Assembly: GCA_945787635.1 (NCBI GenBank)
Contig: CALZIK010000146.1
Coordinates: 103,960-167,959, forward strand
DNA: 64,000 nt
Reading direction: 5' to 3'
Source: Thermoanaerobaculia bacterium
Lineage (GTDB): Bacteria; Acidobacteriota; Thermoanaerobaculia; Multivoradales; JAHEKO01
Both the position numbers and the translations under genes were made by a program. Below, one piece after another: positions 28,829 to 37,508 of this stretch (positions are counted from its first letter, which is position 1; the number at the start of each line of letters is the position of its first letter). The notes beneath the pieces are model-generated. The model did not search any database and was not told the origin of the DNA. It was given only the letters and a program-made list of their open reading frames with translations.

Positions 28829-30151
28829 ATGTTCGACGGACTCCAAGACCGGTTGCAGGGTGTTTTTCGGAAGCTCAAGGGCGAGGGCCGGGTTTCGCGC
28901 GAGGTGCTCGACGGCGCGCTGCGCGAGATCCGGATGGCACTGCTCGAGGCGGACGTCAATTACAAGGTCGTCAAGACCTTCGTCGAGAAGATCCGCGAGC
29001 AGGCGGAAGGCCAAAAGGTAATCGAGAGCCTCACCCCGGCACAGCAGGTCGTCAAGATCGTCCACGCCGAGCTGGCAGCACTGCTGGGCGACAAAGGCGA
29101 GCCGCTGCGCACCAAGGGAAGCCCGGGCGTCATCCTGCTTTGCGGGCTTCAGGGCTCGGGCAAGACGACCACCGCCGGCAAGCTGGCCGGCCATCTCAAG
29201 GCGCAAGGGCGAAACCCGATCTTGATCGCGGCGGACCTGCAGCGGGCCGCAGCGGTCGAGCAGCTGCGACAGGTGGGAAAGTCGGTGGACACTCCGGTGC
29301 TGGCGCCGGAAAACGAGAGTCGGGACGTGGTCGCCTTCGTGGCGGGCGCGATCACCCAGGCCCGCGAGCTCGGACGCGACGTCGCGATCGTCGATACCGC
29401 GGGCCGGCTGCATATCGACGAAGAGTTGATGACCGAGTTGGGAAAACTGGTCACTCGGGTTTCGCCGACGGAGACGCTTTTCGTGGCCGATGCGATGACC
29501 GGACAGGATGCGGTCCGCAGCGCCCAGGCATTCTCTGGAGCTCTGCCGGTCACGGGAATCATCCTGACCAAGCTCGATGGCGACACCCGAGGTGGCGCCG
29601 CGTTGTCCGTGCGCGCGGTGACCGGTCAGCCGATCCGGCTGGTCGGTGTCGGCGAAAAGCTCGGCGACCTGGAGGAGTTCCACCCCGACCGAATGGCTTC
29701 TCGGATCCTGGGCATGGGCGACGTGCTGAGCCTGATCGAGAAGGCGGAGCAGGGCCTGGATTCGGCCGAGAGCCGCCGCCTGGCGGAACGGCTGGCCAAG
29801 CGGGAGTTCACGCTCGAAGACCTGAGAGACCAGCTGCGCCAGATGCGCAAGCTGGGACCCCTGTCCCAGCTCATGTCGGCGCTGCCCAAAGGAGGACCGC
29901 TCAAGGGTTTCGACCCGTCGGCGATCGACGAGAAGAAGCTCAAGCGGGTCGAGGCGATCATCGATTCGATGACCTCTCCCGAGAGGCGAAAGCCGACCGC
30001 GCTCAACGCCAGCCGCAAGCGCCGGATCGCGCGCGGATCGGGAACCACCGTCCAGGAAATCAACCAGCTCGTCAAGCAGTACCGGATGATGCAGAAAATG
30101 GTCAAGGGGATGAAGGGAAGCTGGCTGCGCAAGGCCATGGGTGGCGGTTGA
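28829..30151 (+). CDS. ffh: signal recognition particle protein Ffh
   Basis: A 440-residue SRP54-type GTPase that binds signal sequences and 4.5S RNA and targets ribosomes to FtsY at the membrane. The N domain starts at residue 1 (MFDGLQDRLQGVFRKLKG). The G domain has GLQGSGKTTTAGKLAG, DTAGRLHID and TKLDGDTRGGAALS. The C-terminal M domain has GSGTTVQEINQLVKQY and a Met-rich tail. It begins the ffh-rpsP-khpA-rimM-trmD-rplS-rnhB block, a widely conserved order. A candidate -10 (TACGAT) lies just upstream. No SRP RNA was recognised in the window. Confidence 0.97.
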   Translation: MFDGLQDRLQGVFRKLKGEGRVSREVLDGALREIRMALLEADVNYKVVKTFVEKIREQAEGQKVIESLTPAQQVVKIVHAELAALLGDKGEPLRTKGSPGVILLCGLQGSGKTTTAGKLAGHLKAQGRNPILIAADLQRAAAVEQLRQVGKSVDTPVLAPENESRDVVAFVAGAITQARELGRDVAIVDTAGRLHIDEELMTELGKLVTRVSPTETLFVADAMTGQDAVRSAQAFSGALPVTGIILTKLDGDTRGGAALSVRAVTGQPIRLVGVGEKLGDLEEFHPDRMASRILGMGDVLSLIEKAEQGLDSAESRRLAERLAKREFTLEDLRDQLRQMRKLGPLSQLMSALPKGGPLKGFDPSAIDEKKLKRVEAIIDSMTSPERRKPTALNASRKRRIARGSGTTVQEINQLVKQYRMMQKMVKGMKGSWLRKAMGGG

Positions 30152-30195
30152 GCCCACCTCGGAGCCAAGAGCTGCCTGCCGGGCCCCTTTTCTGC

Positions 30196-30201
30196 TACAC
30201 T
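30196..30201 (+). promoter_or_regulatory. possible -10 element upstream of rpsP
   Basis: TACACT lies in the 163-base gap between ffh and rpsP, about 110 bases before the rpsP start. No -35 hexamer is evident. It could allow ribosomal-protein genes to be transcribed separately from ffh. This is a weak inference. Confidence 0.2.
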
Positions 30202-30314
30202 TTGCCGCTCTCGGCGCGTCCCGGAGCGAGGCCCCGTCGATCGGCGGCACTGGCTCGGACGCGTCTCCGCGCTGCGGTCAGCAGCAGTAATCGTCAGAGA
30301 AGGTAATCGAAAGA

Positions 30315-30560
30315 ATGCTTAAGATCAGACTCAAGAGAGTGGGCAACCGTAACCGGCCCTTCTACCGCATCGTGGTTTCCGATTCCCGCAAGACGCCGAC
30401 AAGCTCCGCTCTCGAAGAGCTCGGGCACTACGACCCGACCCAGGGTACGGAGGACGCCAAGCTCGTGGTCGATCGAATCGAGCACTGGGTGGGCCAGGGC
30501 GCCAGGATGTCGCCGACGGTCGCCAAGTTGGTTCGGCGCCAGAAGAAATCGGCCGCATGA
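30315..30560 (+). CDS. rpsP: 30S ribosomal protein S16
   Basis: An 81-residue S16, a 30S assembly protein. It opens MLKIRLKRVGNRNRPFYRIVV and contains DSRKTPTSSALEELGHYDP, both highly conserved. GAGAAGG lies 12-18 bases before the ATG. The stop overlaps the start of the KH protein gene, as in many genomes. Confidence 0.97.
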   Translation: MLKIRLKRVGNRNRPFYRIVVSDSRKTPTSSALEELGHYDPTQGTEDAKLVVDRIEHWVGQGARMSPTVAKLVRRQKKSAA

Positions 30561-30805
30561 CCATGGCTGGAATCAGAGACGATCTGTCCGAGGTTGTGAC
30601 GCTTCTGGTAGACGAACCACGCGAAGTGGTCATCACCGAGGGCTCCGGCGACCAGGGCCCGCGGCTCGACCTGAGCGTCGCGGAAGGTGATCTTGGCAAG
30701 GTCATCGGCCGCCAGGGTCGTACCGCGCGCGCACTGCGCAGGGTGCTGGCCGCGCGAGCCTCCCGCGGCGAAACGCCGTGGGAGCTGAAGATCCTGGACG
30801 ACTAG
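30557..30805 (+). CDS. khpA: KH-domain RNA-binding protein (KhpA/YlqC)
   Basis: An 82-residue single KH domain with the GxxG loop in KVIGRQGRTARALRRVL. KhpA-type proteins bind RNA, often with KhpB, and affect cell division and ribosome or small RNA function in several bacteria. The position between rpsP and rimM is the standard one. The ATG at 30557 overlaps the rpsP stop; a second ATG at 30563 is equally possible. Confidence 0.9.
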   Translation: MTMAGIRDDLSEVVTLLVDEPREVVITEGSGDQGPRLDLSVAEGDLGKVIGRQGRTARALRRVLAARASRGETPWELKILDD

Positions 30806-30842
30806 TCGAGTTCCGCGCGCCGAGCGCGTAGGCGAGAGTTCG

Positions 30843-31388
30843 ATGGCTAGCGGCGAGAAGCCGGCATTCGTGGCAGTCGGCAGGATCCACCGGCCGCACG
30901 GGGTCAAGGGCGAGGTGGTGGTCGAGGTGCTGAGCGACAACCCGAGCCGATTCGAGCCCGGGTCGAAGCTACTGGCGCGCCGGGAGGGCGATCGCTCCAC
31001 GAAGCCTCTCGAGATTCTGTCGTCTCGTCCTCATCGCGGCGTATTGCTGGTTCTCTTCGAGGGGTTCGAAGAGCGGGACGAGGCCGCCGGGTTGAGGGGC
31101 GTGGAGCTTCTGATCGCCTCCTCGGATGTGGCTGAGGCGCCCGACGGCGAGTACTACTTTTTCGACCTTGTCGGTTGCGTCTGCATCGATCGCGTGGCAG
31201 GGGAATTGGGGGAAGTGATTTCGATTCGCGAGGACGGCGGCGGACTGCTGCTCGAAGTCAGAGACCGGCGTCGCACCGTTCTGGTGCCGTTCGTGCGCGA
31301 CTACATTCGCTCGGTCGCGATCGAACGAAAAGTGATCGAGCTCGACTTGCCCGATGGATTGCTGGAGATATGCGCGTCACCGTCCTGA
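30843..31388 (+). CDS. rimM: ribosome maturation factor RimM
   Basis: A 181-residue RimM, which helps mature the 30S head with S19. The N-terminal beta-barrel has VGRIHRPHGVKGEVVVE. The C-terminal PRC-barrel has YYFFDLVGC and ends VPFVRDYIRSVAIERKVIELDLPDGLLEI, a family hallmark. It overlaps trmD by 19 bases. Confidence 0.93.
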   Translation: MASGEKPAFVAVGRIHRPHGVKGEVVVEVLSDNPSRFEPGSKLLARREGDRSTKPLEILSSRPHRGVLLVLFEGFEERDEAAGLRGVELLIASSDVAEAPDGEYYFFDLVGCVCIDRVAGELGEVISIREDGGGLLLEVRDRRRTVLVPFVRDYIRSVAIERKVIELDLPDGLLEICASPS

Positions 31389-32101
31389 CTATCTTCCCCG
31401 AGCTGTTCTCCGATTTTGTGCGGACGAGCCTGGTGGGGCGCGCGGTGGTCGCGGGCGATCTGAGGATCGATATCGTCGATCTGCGTGACTTCACCGAGGA
31501 TCCCCATCGAGTCGTCGATGACGCGCCCTATGGCGGCGGGGCGGGCATGGTGATGTTGGCCGAGCCCTGGATTCGCGCCGTGCGCGCCGTGACCGCCGGT
31601 CGAGACGCTCACCGCGTGTTGCTTTCTCCCATCGGATGTCCTTTGAACGACGCCAGCGTTCGATCCCTCGCCGAGCAACCGGATCTGGTCCTTCTGTGCG
31701 GCCGTTACGAGGGCCTCGACGACCGCGTGCGAGCCACGGTCGTGGACCAGGAGATTTCGTTGGGAGACTTCGTGCTCTCCGGCGGCGAGGTAGCGGCCAT
31801 GGCGGTCATCGAGGCGGTGTCGAGACAGATTCCGGGGGTCGTCGGTGACCCGGCGTCGGTCGAGCAAGACAGCTTCCGGGACGGTCTGCTGGACCATCCG
31901 CACTACACCCGGCCCCGAGAGGTCGCCGGACTGGCGGTCCCCGAGGTGTTGGTCTCAGGCGACCACGCCGCCATCGCGCGGTGGCGCCGCAAGGAGGCCT
32001 TGCGGAACACCTTACGACGCCGGCCGGAGCTGCTCGAACCTTCGCGATTGTCGGCCGAGGACCGTTCCTTGCTCGAGGAAGTCCGCCGGGAAGTGGAATG
32101 A
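31370..32101 (+). CDS. trmD: tRNA (guanine-N1)-methyltransferase
   Basis: A 243-residue TrmD that methylates G37 of tRNAs, preventing frameshifts. The SPOUT knot and SAM site include PYGGGAGMVM, LLCGRYEGLDDRV and the conserved DFVLSGGEVAAM with the catalytic Asp region. The start ATG at 31370 lies inside the rimM end, preceded by GGAG. The frame upstream belongs to rimM sequence and is not used. Confidence 0.96.
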   Translation: MRVTVLTIFPELFSDFVRTSLVGRAVVAGDLRIDIVDLRDFTEDPHRVVDDAPYGGGAGMVMLAEPWIRAVRAVTAGRDAHRVLLSPIGCPLNDASVRSLAEQPDLVLLCGRYEGLDDRVRATVVDQEISLGDFVLSGGEVAAMAVIEAVSRQIPGVVGDPASVEQDSFRDGLLDHPHYTRPREVAGLAVPEVLVSGDHAAIARWRRKEALRNTLRRRPELLEPSRLSAEDRSLLEEVRREVE

Positions 32102-32119
32102 GCTGACCGGGCCGTACCG

Positions 32120-32149
32120 GCGGCGAGACATGATAGAGTTCATCGCCGC
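32120..32149 (+). promoter_or_regulatory. hairpin in the trmD-rplS gap
   Basis: GCGGCGA (32120-32126) pairs with TCGCCGC (32143-32149) to give a 7-base-pair stem with a 16-base AT-rich loop, 36 bases before rplS. It may be part of an L19 leader or a processing signal. No family match is claimed. Confidence 0.3.
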
Positions 32150-32185
32150 TCGTACAGAGCGCATCCATAGTAGTGGAGACAAGGA

Positions 32186-32557
32186 ATGCATACCCTAATC
32201 GAAGTCGAGAGCCCGTTTCTGCGCTCCGACATTCCCGATTTTCGAGCCGGTGACACGGTCAAGGTCCACGTCAAGGTCGCCGAGGGCGACAAAGAGCGAA
32301 TTCAGATCTTCCAAGGCGTCGTGATTGCCCGCCGCGGCAGTGGAACCCGAGAGACGTTCACGGTCCGCAAAATGTCCGGCGGAATGGGCGTGGAAAGGGT
32401 ATTCCCCTTGCACACTCCCACGATCGAGAAGATCGAGGTCATTCGGCGAGGCAAGGTTCGACGAGCAAAGCTCTATTACCTGCGCGACCTGCGGGGTAAG
32501 GCGGCGCGAATCGACGAACGGCGCGACGATCGGGAACGCAATACATCCGGAAGCTGA
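32186..32557 (+). CDS. rplS: 50S ribosomal protein L19
   Basis: A 123-residue L19 located at the 30S-50S interface. Conserved stretches are [53 protein letters not shown] and the basic [24 protein letters not shown] ribosome site precedes the ATG. It is followed after 33 bases by rnhB. Confidence 0.97.
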   Translation: MHTLIEVESPFLRSDIPDFRAGDTVKVHVKVAEGDKERIQIFQGVVIARRGSGTRETFTVRKMSGGMGVERVFPLHTPTIEKIEVIRRGKVRRAKLYYLRDLRGKAARIDERRDDRERNTSGS

Positions 32558-32590
32558 CGTTCGCCGCCTCGCCGCGGAGGATTTAGTGCG

Positions 32591-33280
32591 GTGAGCCTGG
32601 TTCATTTGGGCGTGGAGTCGTTTCGGCTTCGCTTGGTTGCGGCCCTGGAGTCGGAGTTGAGCCACGCTGGCTACGACCGGATCGCCGGCGTTGACGAAGC
32701 CGGACGCGGATGCCTGGCCGGACCAGTGGTCGCGGCTGCGGTCGTCCCGCACCCCGATCGGCTGATCCCCGGCGTCACCGACAGCAAGAAGCTCAGCGCG
32801 TCCAGGCGCGAGTGGCTTGCCGACCGGATTCGGGAGACCTCATTGAGCTGGAAGGTCGTGGCGGTGAGCGCGGAGGTCATCGATCGGGTCAACATTCTGG
32901 AGGCGACCAAGCGCGCGATGAGTCGAGCCCTGGCGGGATTGGTGCCCAGGCCGGAGATCGCCCTCATCGACGCGGTGCCTCTCAAAGTTCCCGGAGTTCC
33001 TTGCCTGCCCCTGGTTCGAGGTGATTACATCAGCTATGCAATCGCATCGGCCTCGATTCTGGCCAAGGTTCGCCGCGACGAGATGATGACTCAACTGGAC
33101 CGAGACTACCCGCAATACGGTTTTGCCGCCCACAAGGGCTATGCGGCGGCGACTCATCTGAGCGCGCTGCGGGAATTCGGACCGAGTGTGCAGCACCGGC
33201 TGACTTTCCACTCGGTCCTGCCGTCGAGGCGTGGGCAAGGTAGAGATCGAGCCCGAAGGAGCGACGCTCGTGGCGCTTAG
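32591..33280 (+). CDS. rnhB: ribonuclease HII
   Basis: A 229-residue RNase HII that nicks at ribonucleotides in DNA-RNA hybrids. The active-site motif GVDEAGRGCLAGPVVAAAVV supplies Asp and Glu. Further motifs are DSKKLSASRREWL, ALIDAVPL and the downstream SYAIASASILAKVRRDEMM. The start is GTG at 32591 with GGAGG upstream. The C-terminus is basic and overlaps the next gene by 11 bases. Confidence 0.95.
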   Translation: MSLVHLGVESFRLRLVAALESELSHAGYDRIAGVDEAGRGCLAGPVVAAAVVPHPDRLIPGVTDSKKLSASRREWLADRIRETSLSWKVVAVSAEVIDRVNILEATKRAMSRALAGLVPRPEIALIDAVPLKVPGVPCLPLVRGDYISYAIASASILAKVRRDEMMTQLDRDYPQYGFAAHKGYAAATHLSALREFGPSVQHRLTFHSVLPSRRGQGRDRARRSDARGA

Positions 33281-35363
33281 GCGAAGGTCGGCCCTCCAGG
33301 CCGCCGAAAAATTGGTCGCCCGCGGTCGTTTGGATGCCGCGGTGAAGCAGTACAAGAAGGCGCTCGAAGACAGCCCCGACGATACCGGCACGCTCAATCG
33401 GCTCGGGGACCTCTACGCTCGTCTCAACCGTGTCAACGAGGCCGTCGAGATGTTCTCGACCGCGGCCAGGCACTTCACCAGGGAGGGCTTCTTCGTCAAG
33501 GCGATCGCGATCTACAAAAAGATCATTCGCCTCGATCCAACCCTTATCCGCGTGTATGAGACCCTCGCCGACCTCTATCACCGACAGGGGTTGGTGAACG
33601 AGGCCCGCGCCCAGTACCAGGTGGTTGCCGACTACTACCGGCAGTCAGCCGATGAGCGGGCGCTGGTAGCGGTCTACGAGAAGCTGGTGGATCTCGAGCC
33701 CAGCAACCCTACCCATCGGCTGAAGCTCGCCGAGTTCTACTGCACGGCGAATCGGACTCAGGATGCGATGGAGCAGTACCAGAGTATCGCCACCTTCATG
33801 CTCCAGCACGGCAAGGTCGAGGAGGCTTTCAAGGTCTATCTGGGGGCCTTTGAGCTCAAGGTGGACGACCTCGGCTTCGTGACCGACGTGATCGTTCAAC
33901 TGACCGATTTCGGACACCAAGACGTTGCGCGCCGACTGCTGGATCACGCGATCCAGCGAAATCCCGACGCGACACGGGTGGCAGAGCTGGTCGACCTTCC
34001 GCTCGTGGACACGGTGGAACGGCGGGGAACCGCGGATTCGGCCGAAGACGAGTCTCCGGTCGAGGTGAGCGCTGCTGCCGAGGAGGACCGCCTTGCGATC
34101 GCGGATCCGGACTCCGGTGCGGACCTGGCCGGTCTGGAAGAGGCCGGAGCCGACGCGGGTTCTCGGGAGCTCGAGGTCGTCGAACTCGCCGATCTTGATT
34201 TGCTCGAGCCGGCGCCTACCGGTGTCGACGCGCCTTCCCCGACGGACGCTCCCTACGTAGCGACCGATCGCGATGAAACCGGCGAGTTCGAGATCGACCT
34301 GGACGAGATCGAGGATTTGGAGGAGGTTGTCGCCGCCGTCGTCGAAGCGGAGTCGCCCGGCGATTCCACCGAAGCGATGCTGGCACCGGAGACAGAGGAT
34401 TCAGCCGAGCTGGCCGAGGTGACCGACCCGGAGTCCGTGGCTCGCGCCGAAGAACTGCTCACCGAGGCGAATGTGCTTTCGAACTACGGTCTCGAAAAGA
34501 AAGCCGTCGAGTTGCTCGAGACCGCCCTCGAGCTGGTTCCCGGGCATTTGGACGCCGGAGAGCTTCTGCTGCATCTTCACCACGAGGCCGGCCGCTCCGA
34601 AGCCGTCGTCGAAGTCGCGCAGCTCTTCATCACCGCTGGCTCTCTCTCCGAACCTCTGACAGAACTGCTCGGGGACTGGGGGTACCGCCTGCAGGACGGA
34701 GAGCTGCGCGCTCCCGCCGTCGAAGCGCAGGAGCCCGAGCGTCTTCCGGTCGAAGTCGCGCAGGCTCCGGCGGCCGATATCCGTCTCGATTGGTTAGATG
34801 AGGGTGGGGAAGCCTCGCCGAAGGACGACGCGGATGTTTTCGGTGAAGAGGACGAGTTCTTCGATCTCGCGGCTGAGCTCGAAGAAGAGCTCCTGGCCGA
34901 AGAGTCCAGATCCGGCGGCGAAGCCTTGCCACAACTGGAAGAGCAGTCGATTGAGGAGATTGTGGAGGGCTTTAAGCAAGGCGTGGCCGAAACGCTCTCG
35001 AGCGAGGACTACGACACCCACTTCAACCTGGGCATCGCGTATCGAGAGATGGGCCTCGTCGACGAGGCGATCGGCGAGTTTCAGCTCGCCGCCAAATCCA
35101 ACCAGTACCTCGTCGATTGCTGTTCACTGCTGGGAGCGTCCTTCCTGGAGAAAGGTTTCCCTGATCTCGCGGTCAAGTGGTACGAGCGGGGTCTCAAGGC
35201 CCCCGGCGCCTCCGACGAAGAGAAGCTCGGCCTGCTCTATGAGCTCGGCAATCTCTATCTGACCACCGGCAATCGCGAGACCGCCAAGGAAACCTTCGCC
35301 GAGATCTACGGGGCCAATTCGAACTATCGCGACGTCGTCGCCAAGCTCGAAGAGCTGCGCTAG
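33270..35363 (+). CDS. tetratricopeptide repeat protein with acidic central region
   Basis: A 697-residue protein without signal peptide or membrane segment. The N-terminal third is a run of TPR-like repeats (DDTGTLNRLGDLYARLNRVNEA, PTLIRVYETLADLYHRQGLV and following). Residues ~250-400 are extremely Glu/Asp-rich and probably disordered. More TPRs follow, and the last 180 residues contain a further repeat block ending in REMGLVDEAIGEFQLAAKSN and a GNLYLTTGNRETAKETF repeat. Such proteins act as scaffolds; no enzymatic motif is seen and I do not assign a function. I chose GTG 33270, which has AAGGAG 8 bases upstream; GTG 33231 is possible but poorly supported. It is co-directional with rnhB. 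Confidence 0.75.
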   Translation: MALRRRSALQAAEKLVARGRLDAAVKQYKKALEDSPDDTGTLNRLGDLYARLNRVNEAVEMFSTAARHFTREGFFVKAIAIYKKIIRLDPTLIRVYETLADLYHRQGLVNEARAQYQVVADYYRQSADERALVAVYEKLVDLEPSNPTHRLKLAEFYCTANRTQDAMEQYQSIATFMLQHGKVEEAFKVYLGAFELKVDDLGFVTDVIVQLTDFGHQDVARRLLDHAIQRNPDATRVAELVDLPLVDTVERRGTADSAEDESPVEVSAAAEEDRLAIADPDSGADLAGLEEAGADAGSRELEVVELADLDLLEPAPTGVDAPSPTDAPYVATDRDETGEFEIDLDEIEDLEEVVAAVVEAESPGDSTEAMLAPETEDSAELAEVTDPESVARAEELLTEANVLSNYGLEKKAVELLETALELVPGHLDAGELLLHLHHEAGRSEAVVEVAQLFITAGSLSEPLTELLGDWGYRLQDGELRAPAVEAQEPERLPVEVAQAPAADIRLDWLDEGGEASPKDDADVFGEEDEFFDLAAELEEELLAEESRSGGEALPQLEEQSIEEIVEGFKQGVAETLSSEDYDTHFNLGIAYREMGLVDEAIGEFQLAAKSNQYLVDCCSLLGASFLEKGFPDLAVKWYERGLKAPGASDEEKLGLLYELGNLYLTTGNRETAKETFAEIYGANSNYRDVVAKLEELR

Positions 35364-35383
35364 GTACCTCGGCAGGTCCCACC

Positions 35384-36451
35384 GTGAAGGAGATCAAACC
35401 CGGCTGGATAGCCGCGGCTGTTGTCGGCGTGATTGCCGTCGTGTTCCTGCTGGTGCGGGCGAGCGAGACCATCGCGCCGAAACCGGTGGCGTTGTGGGTC
35501 GCCGTCCAGGCCTCGGACTCGGCCGTTGCGGTGGCGGGACCGGTACATCTGCCGCCCGGAGAGGCCTTCAGGCTCCACGCCGTGGTCGAGGCCGAGACGA
35601 TCTCGGGCGAGCGCGTCTACTACACCGAGGCGGAGGAACTCGAGTTGGGCGGCGACCGGGTGCCGGCGGCGGTGCTGCGGCGATGGAATCGGTCGCTCGA
35701 GCCTCGGATTCTATGGTTTACGGTGGACGGCTCGCCTCCGTTTCGGGAGCTGACCGGTGACGAGAAGCTGCGCGAACCCAACTTCAAGGAGACGTTTCGC
35801 TCGGACTGGGCACAAGCCTGGGCGGTACCCGGAGACCTGCGTCCCGCGGTCGAGAACTACCTTCCGGGTGCAGACCGGGTGGATCGGGCGCCGCGTTTCG
35901 GCACCCAGCGCTTTCATGTCCGGATGGAGTTCTTTGCTGAGAAGGGCGCCCTGGTGCCCGAGTACCGCCTCAAGTCCTGGGGCGCGGAAGCGCTGCTCGA
36001 GCACAGCTCCGAGTTCCCGACGGTGGTGGCGAGCCTCGACGGCTCCCTCGCGGTTCCTTCGCGCGTCTTCGGGCTGCCTCAGCTCGAGGTATCAGGCGAT
36101 CCCCCGGCGGCGGGGCTCGAGACGCTCTTGGCGGACTGGACGCGAAGGCTCTTGGCCTTTTCCCGAATCTCGGTGCTCGCCGAGTGGCTGCGGGAGCGCG
36201 GCACAAGCTGGGAGGCGCTCGAATGGAGCGCGATCGAGATCGGCGCTTCCGAGGCCGCGGTTGGGCCCGGTGACCTCTTGCGGGTCGGGAATCGCATCGT
36301 TTTTATTCTCGAAGACAGAGGAGACGAGGGCCGGCTCGACTACGAAGACCTATGCCTCGACTTTGACCGTGGTGCCCGAGTGCTGCCGCTGGGCAGCGTG
36401 TTCACGGGCGAGGGACTGGTCGACTGGGCAGCCGCCCCGGCGCACCGCTAG
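35384..36451 (+). CDS. membrane-anchored protein of unknown function
   Basis: A 355-residue protein I do not recognise. A single N-terminal transmembrane helix (residues ~8-24, GWIAAAVVGVIAVVFLLVR) follows a lysine-rich start, so the rest probably faces the periplasm as an anchored domain. The body is a mixed alpha/beta sequence with many Glu and Trp and only one cysteine, in the C-terminal DLCLDFDR. A stretch near 215-290 reads as helices. It lies 20 bases after the TPR gene, which suggests co-expression and perhaps a shared envelope role. The start is GTG at 35384. The following isocitrate dehydrogenase has its own ribosome site after a 49-base gap. Confidence 0.65.
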   Translation: MKEIKPGWIAAAVVGVIAVVFLLVRASETIAPKPVALWVAVQASDSAVAVAGPVHLPPGEAFRLHAVVEAETISGERVYYTEAEELELGGDRVPAAVLRRWNRSLEPRILWFTVDGSPPFRELTGDEKLREPNFKETFRSDWAQAWAVPGDLRPAVENYLPGADRVDRAPRFGTQRFHVRMEFFAEKGALVPEYRLKSWGAEALLEHSSEFPTVVASLDGSLAVPSRVFGLPQLEVSGDPPAAGLETLLADWTRRLLAFSRISVLAEWLRERGTSWEALEWSAIEIGASEAAVGPGDLLRVGNRIVFILEDRGDEGRLDYEDLCLDFDRGARVLPLGSVFTGEGLVDWAAAPAHR

Positions 36452-36500
36452 CCGTTTGTTGACGGGGCCTGATAGAACGTCGAACCAGGGAGAAAACGGA

Positions 36501-37508
36501 ATGACGATAGCCATCACATTGATCGAAGGAGACGGCATCGGGCCGGAGGTCACCGCAGCCACGGTTCGCGTGCTCGAGGCCACTGGAGTCGATTTCGAGT
36601 GGGAGCCTCATCCGGCCGGAGTAGCCGCCATGGACGAGCATGGCGAGCCGCTGCCGGAAGCGCTGGTCGAGTCGGTTCGGCGTAACAAGGTGGCGCTCAA
36701 GGGGCCGGTGACGACTCCTGTCGGTCGTGGATTTCGCTCGGTCAACGTTCAACTCCGCAAGCGCCTGGATCTGTTCGCCGCCCTTCGGCCGATCCAGACG
36801 CTGCCGGCGATTCCCGGACACTTCGGCAACGTGGACTTGGTGGTCGTGCGCGAGAACACGGAAGGCCTTTACAGCGGCCTAGAGCACGAAGTGGTGCCGG
36901 GAGTCGTCGAAAGCCTCAAGATCATCACCCGCGCCGCCTCGACGCGAATCGCGCGCTTCGCCTTCGAGCATGCCCGCGCCCAGGGTCGCAAACGGATTAC
37001 CGCCGTTCACAAGGCGAACATCATGAAGCTCTCGGACGGCCTGTTCCTGCAGTGCTTCCGCGAGGTCGCCGAGGAATACCCCGACATTCGAGCCGATGAT
37101 CGGATCGTCGACAACATGGCCATGCAGGTCGTGGTCAGGCCCCTGAAGTACGACGTTCTGGTGCTGCCCAATCTCTACGGCGACATCCTGTCCGACCTGT
37201 GCGCGGGCCTGGTGGGCGGCCTCGGTGTCGTGCCGGGTGCGAACTTCGGCGAAGGCATCGCGGTCTTCGAAGCGGTTCACGGCAGCGCCCCAGACATCGC
37301 CGGCCAAAACATTGCCAACCCGACGGCGTTGATTCGCTCGGGGGGCATGTTGCTCGAATACCTTGGCCTGAGCGAGGAGGCGAGGCGCGTACGCGCGGCG
37401 CTCGACCGGGTCATGGCGGAGCGCGGGATCAGGACCGCGGATCTCGGCGGCACCGCTTCGACGAGCGAGTTCGCCGACGCCCTGGTAGCCGAGATCGAAA
37501 GCGGCTAG
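36501..37508 (+). CDS. NAD-type isocitrate/homoisocitrate dehydrogenase family enzyme
   Basis: A 335-residue beta-decarboxylating dehydrogenase. Motifs are [55 protein letters not shown], the catalytic Lys region AVHKANIMKLSDG, and NLYGDILSDLCAGLVGGLG. The cofactor loop reads HGSAPDIAGQNIANP. Asp-Ile here predicts NAD rather than NADP, by comparison with E. coli Icd, which has Lys-Tyr. Arg and Ser/Val positions fit isocitrate dehydrogenase of the short NAD class better than isopropylmalate dehydrogenase, but homoisocitrate cannot be excluded. GGGAG precedes the ATG. A second, NADP-type enzyme lies at 52713. The end overlaps convergent dsbD by 4 bases. Confidence 0.85.
   Translation: MTIAITLIEGDGIGPEVTAATVRVLEATGVDFEWEPHPAGVAAMDEHGEPLPEALVESVRRNKVALKGPVTTPVGRGFRSVNVQLRKRLDLFAALRPIQTLPAIPGHFGNVDLVVVRENTEGLYSGLEHEVVPGVVESLKIITRAASTRIARFAFEHARAQGRKRITAVHKANIMKLSDGLFLQCFREVAEEYPDIRADDRIVDNMAMQVVVRPLKYDVLVLPNLYGDILSDLCAGLVGGLGVVPGANFGEGIAVFEAVHGSAPDIAGQNIANPTALIRSGGMLLEYLGLSEEARRVRAALDRVMAERGIRTADLGGTASTSEFADALVAEIESG

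Noticed and set aside
28682..30250. Antisense frame across ffh (522 codons)
   Set aside because: Shadow of ffh; no family motif and no ribosome site.
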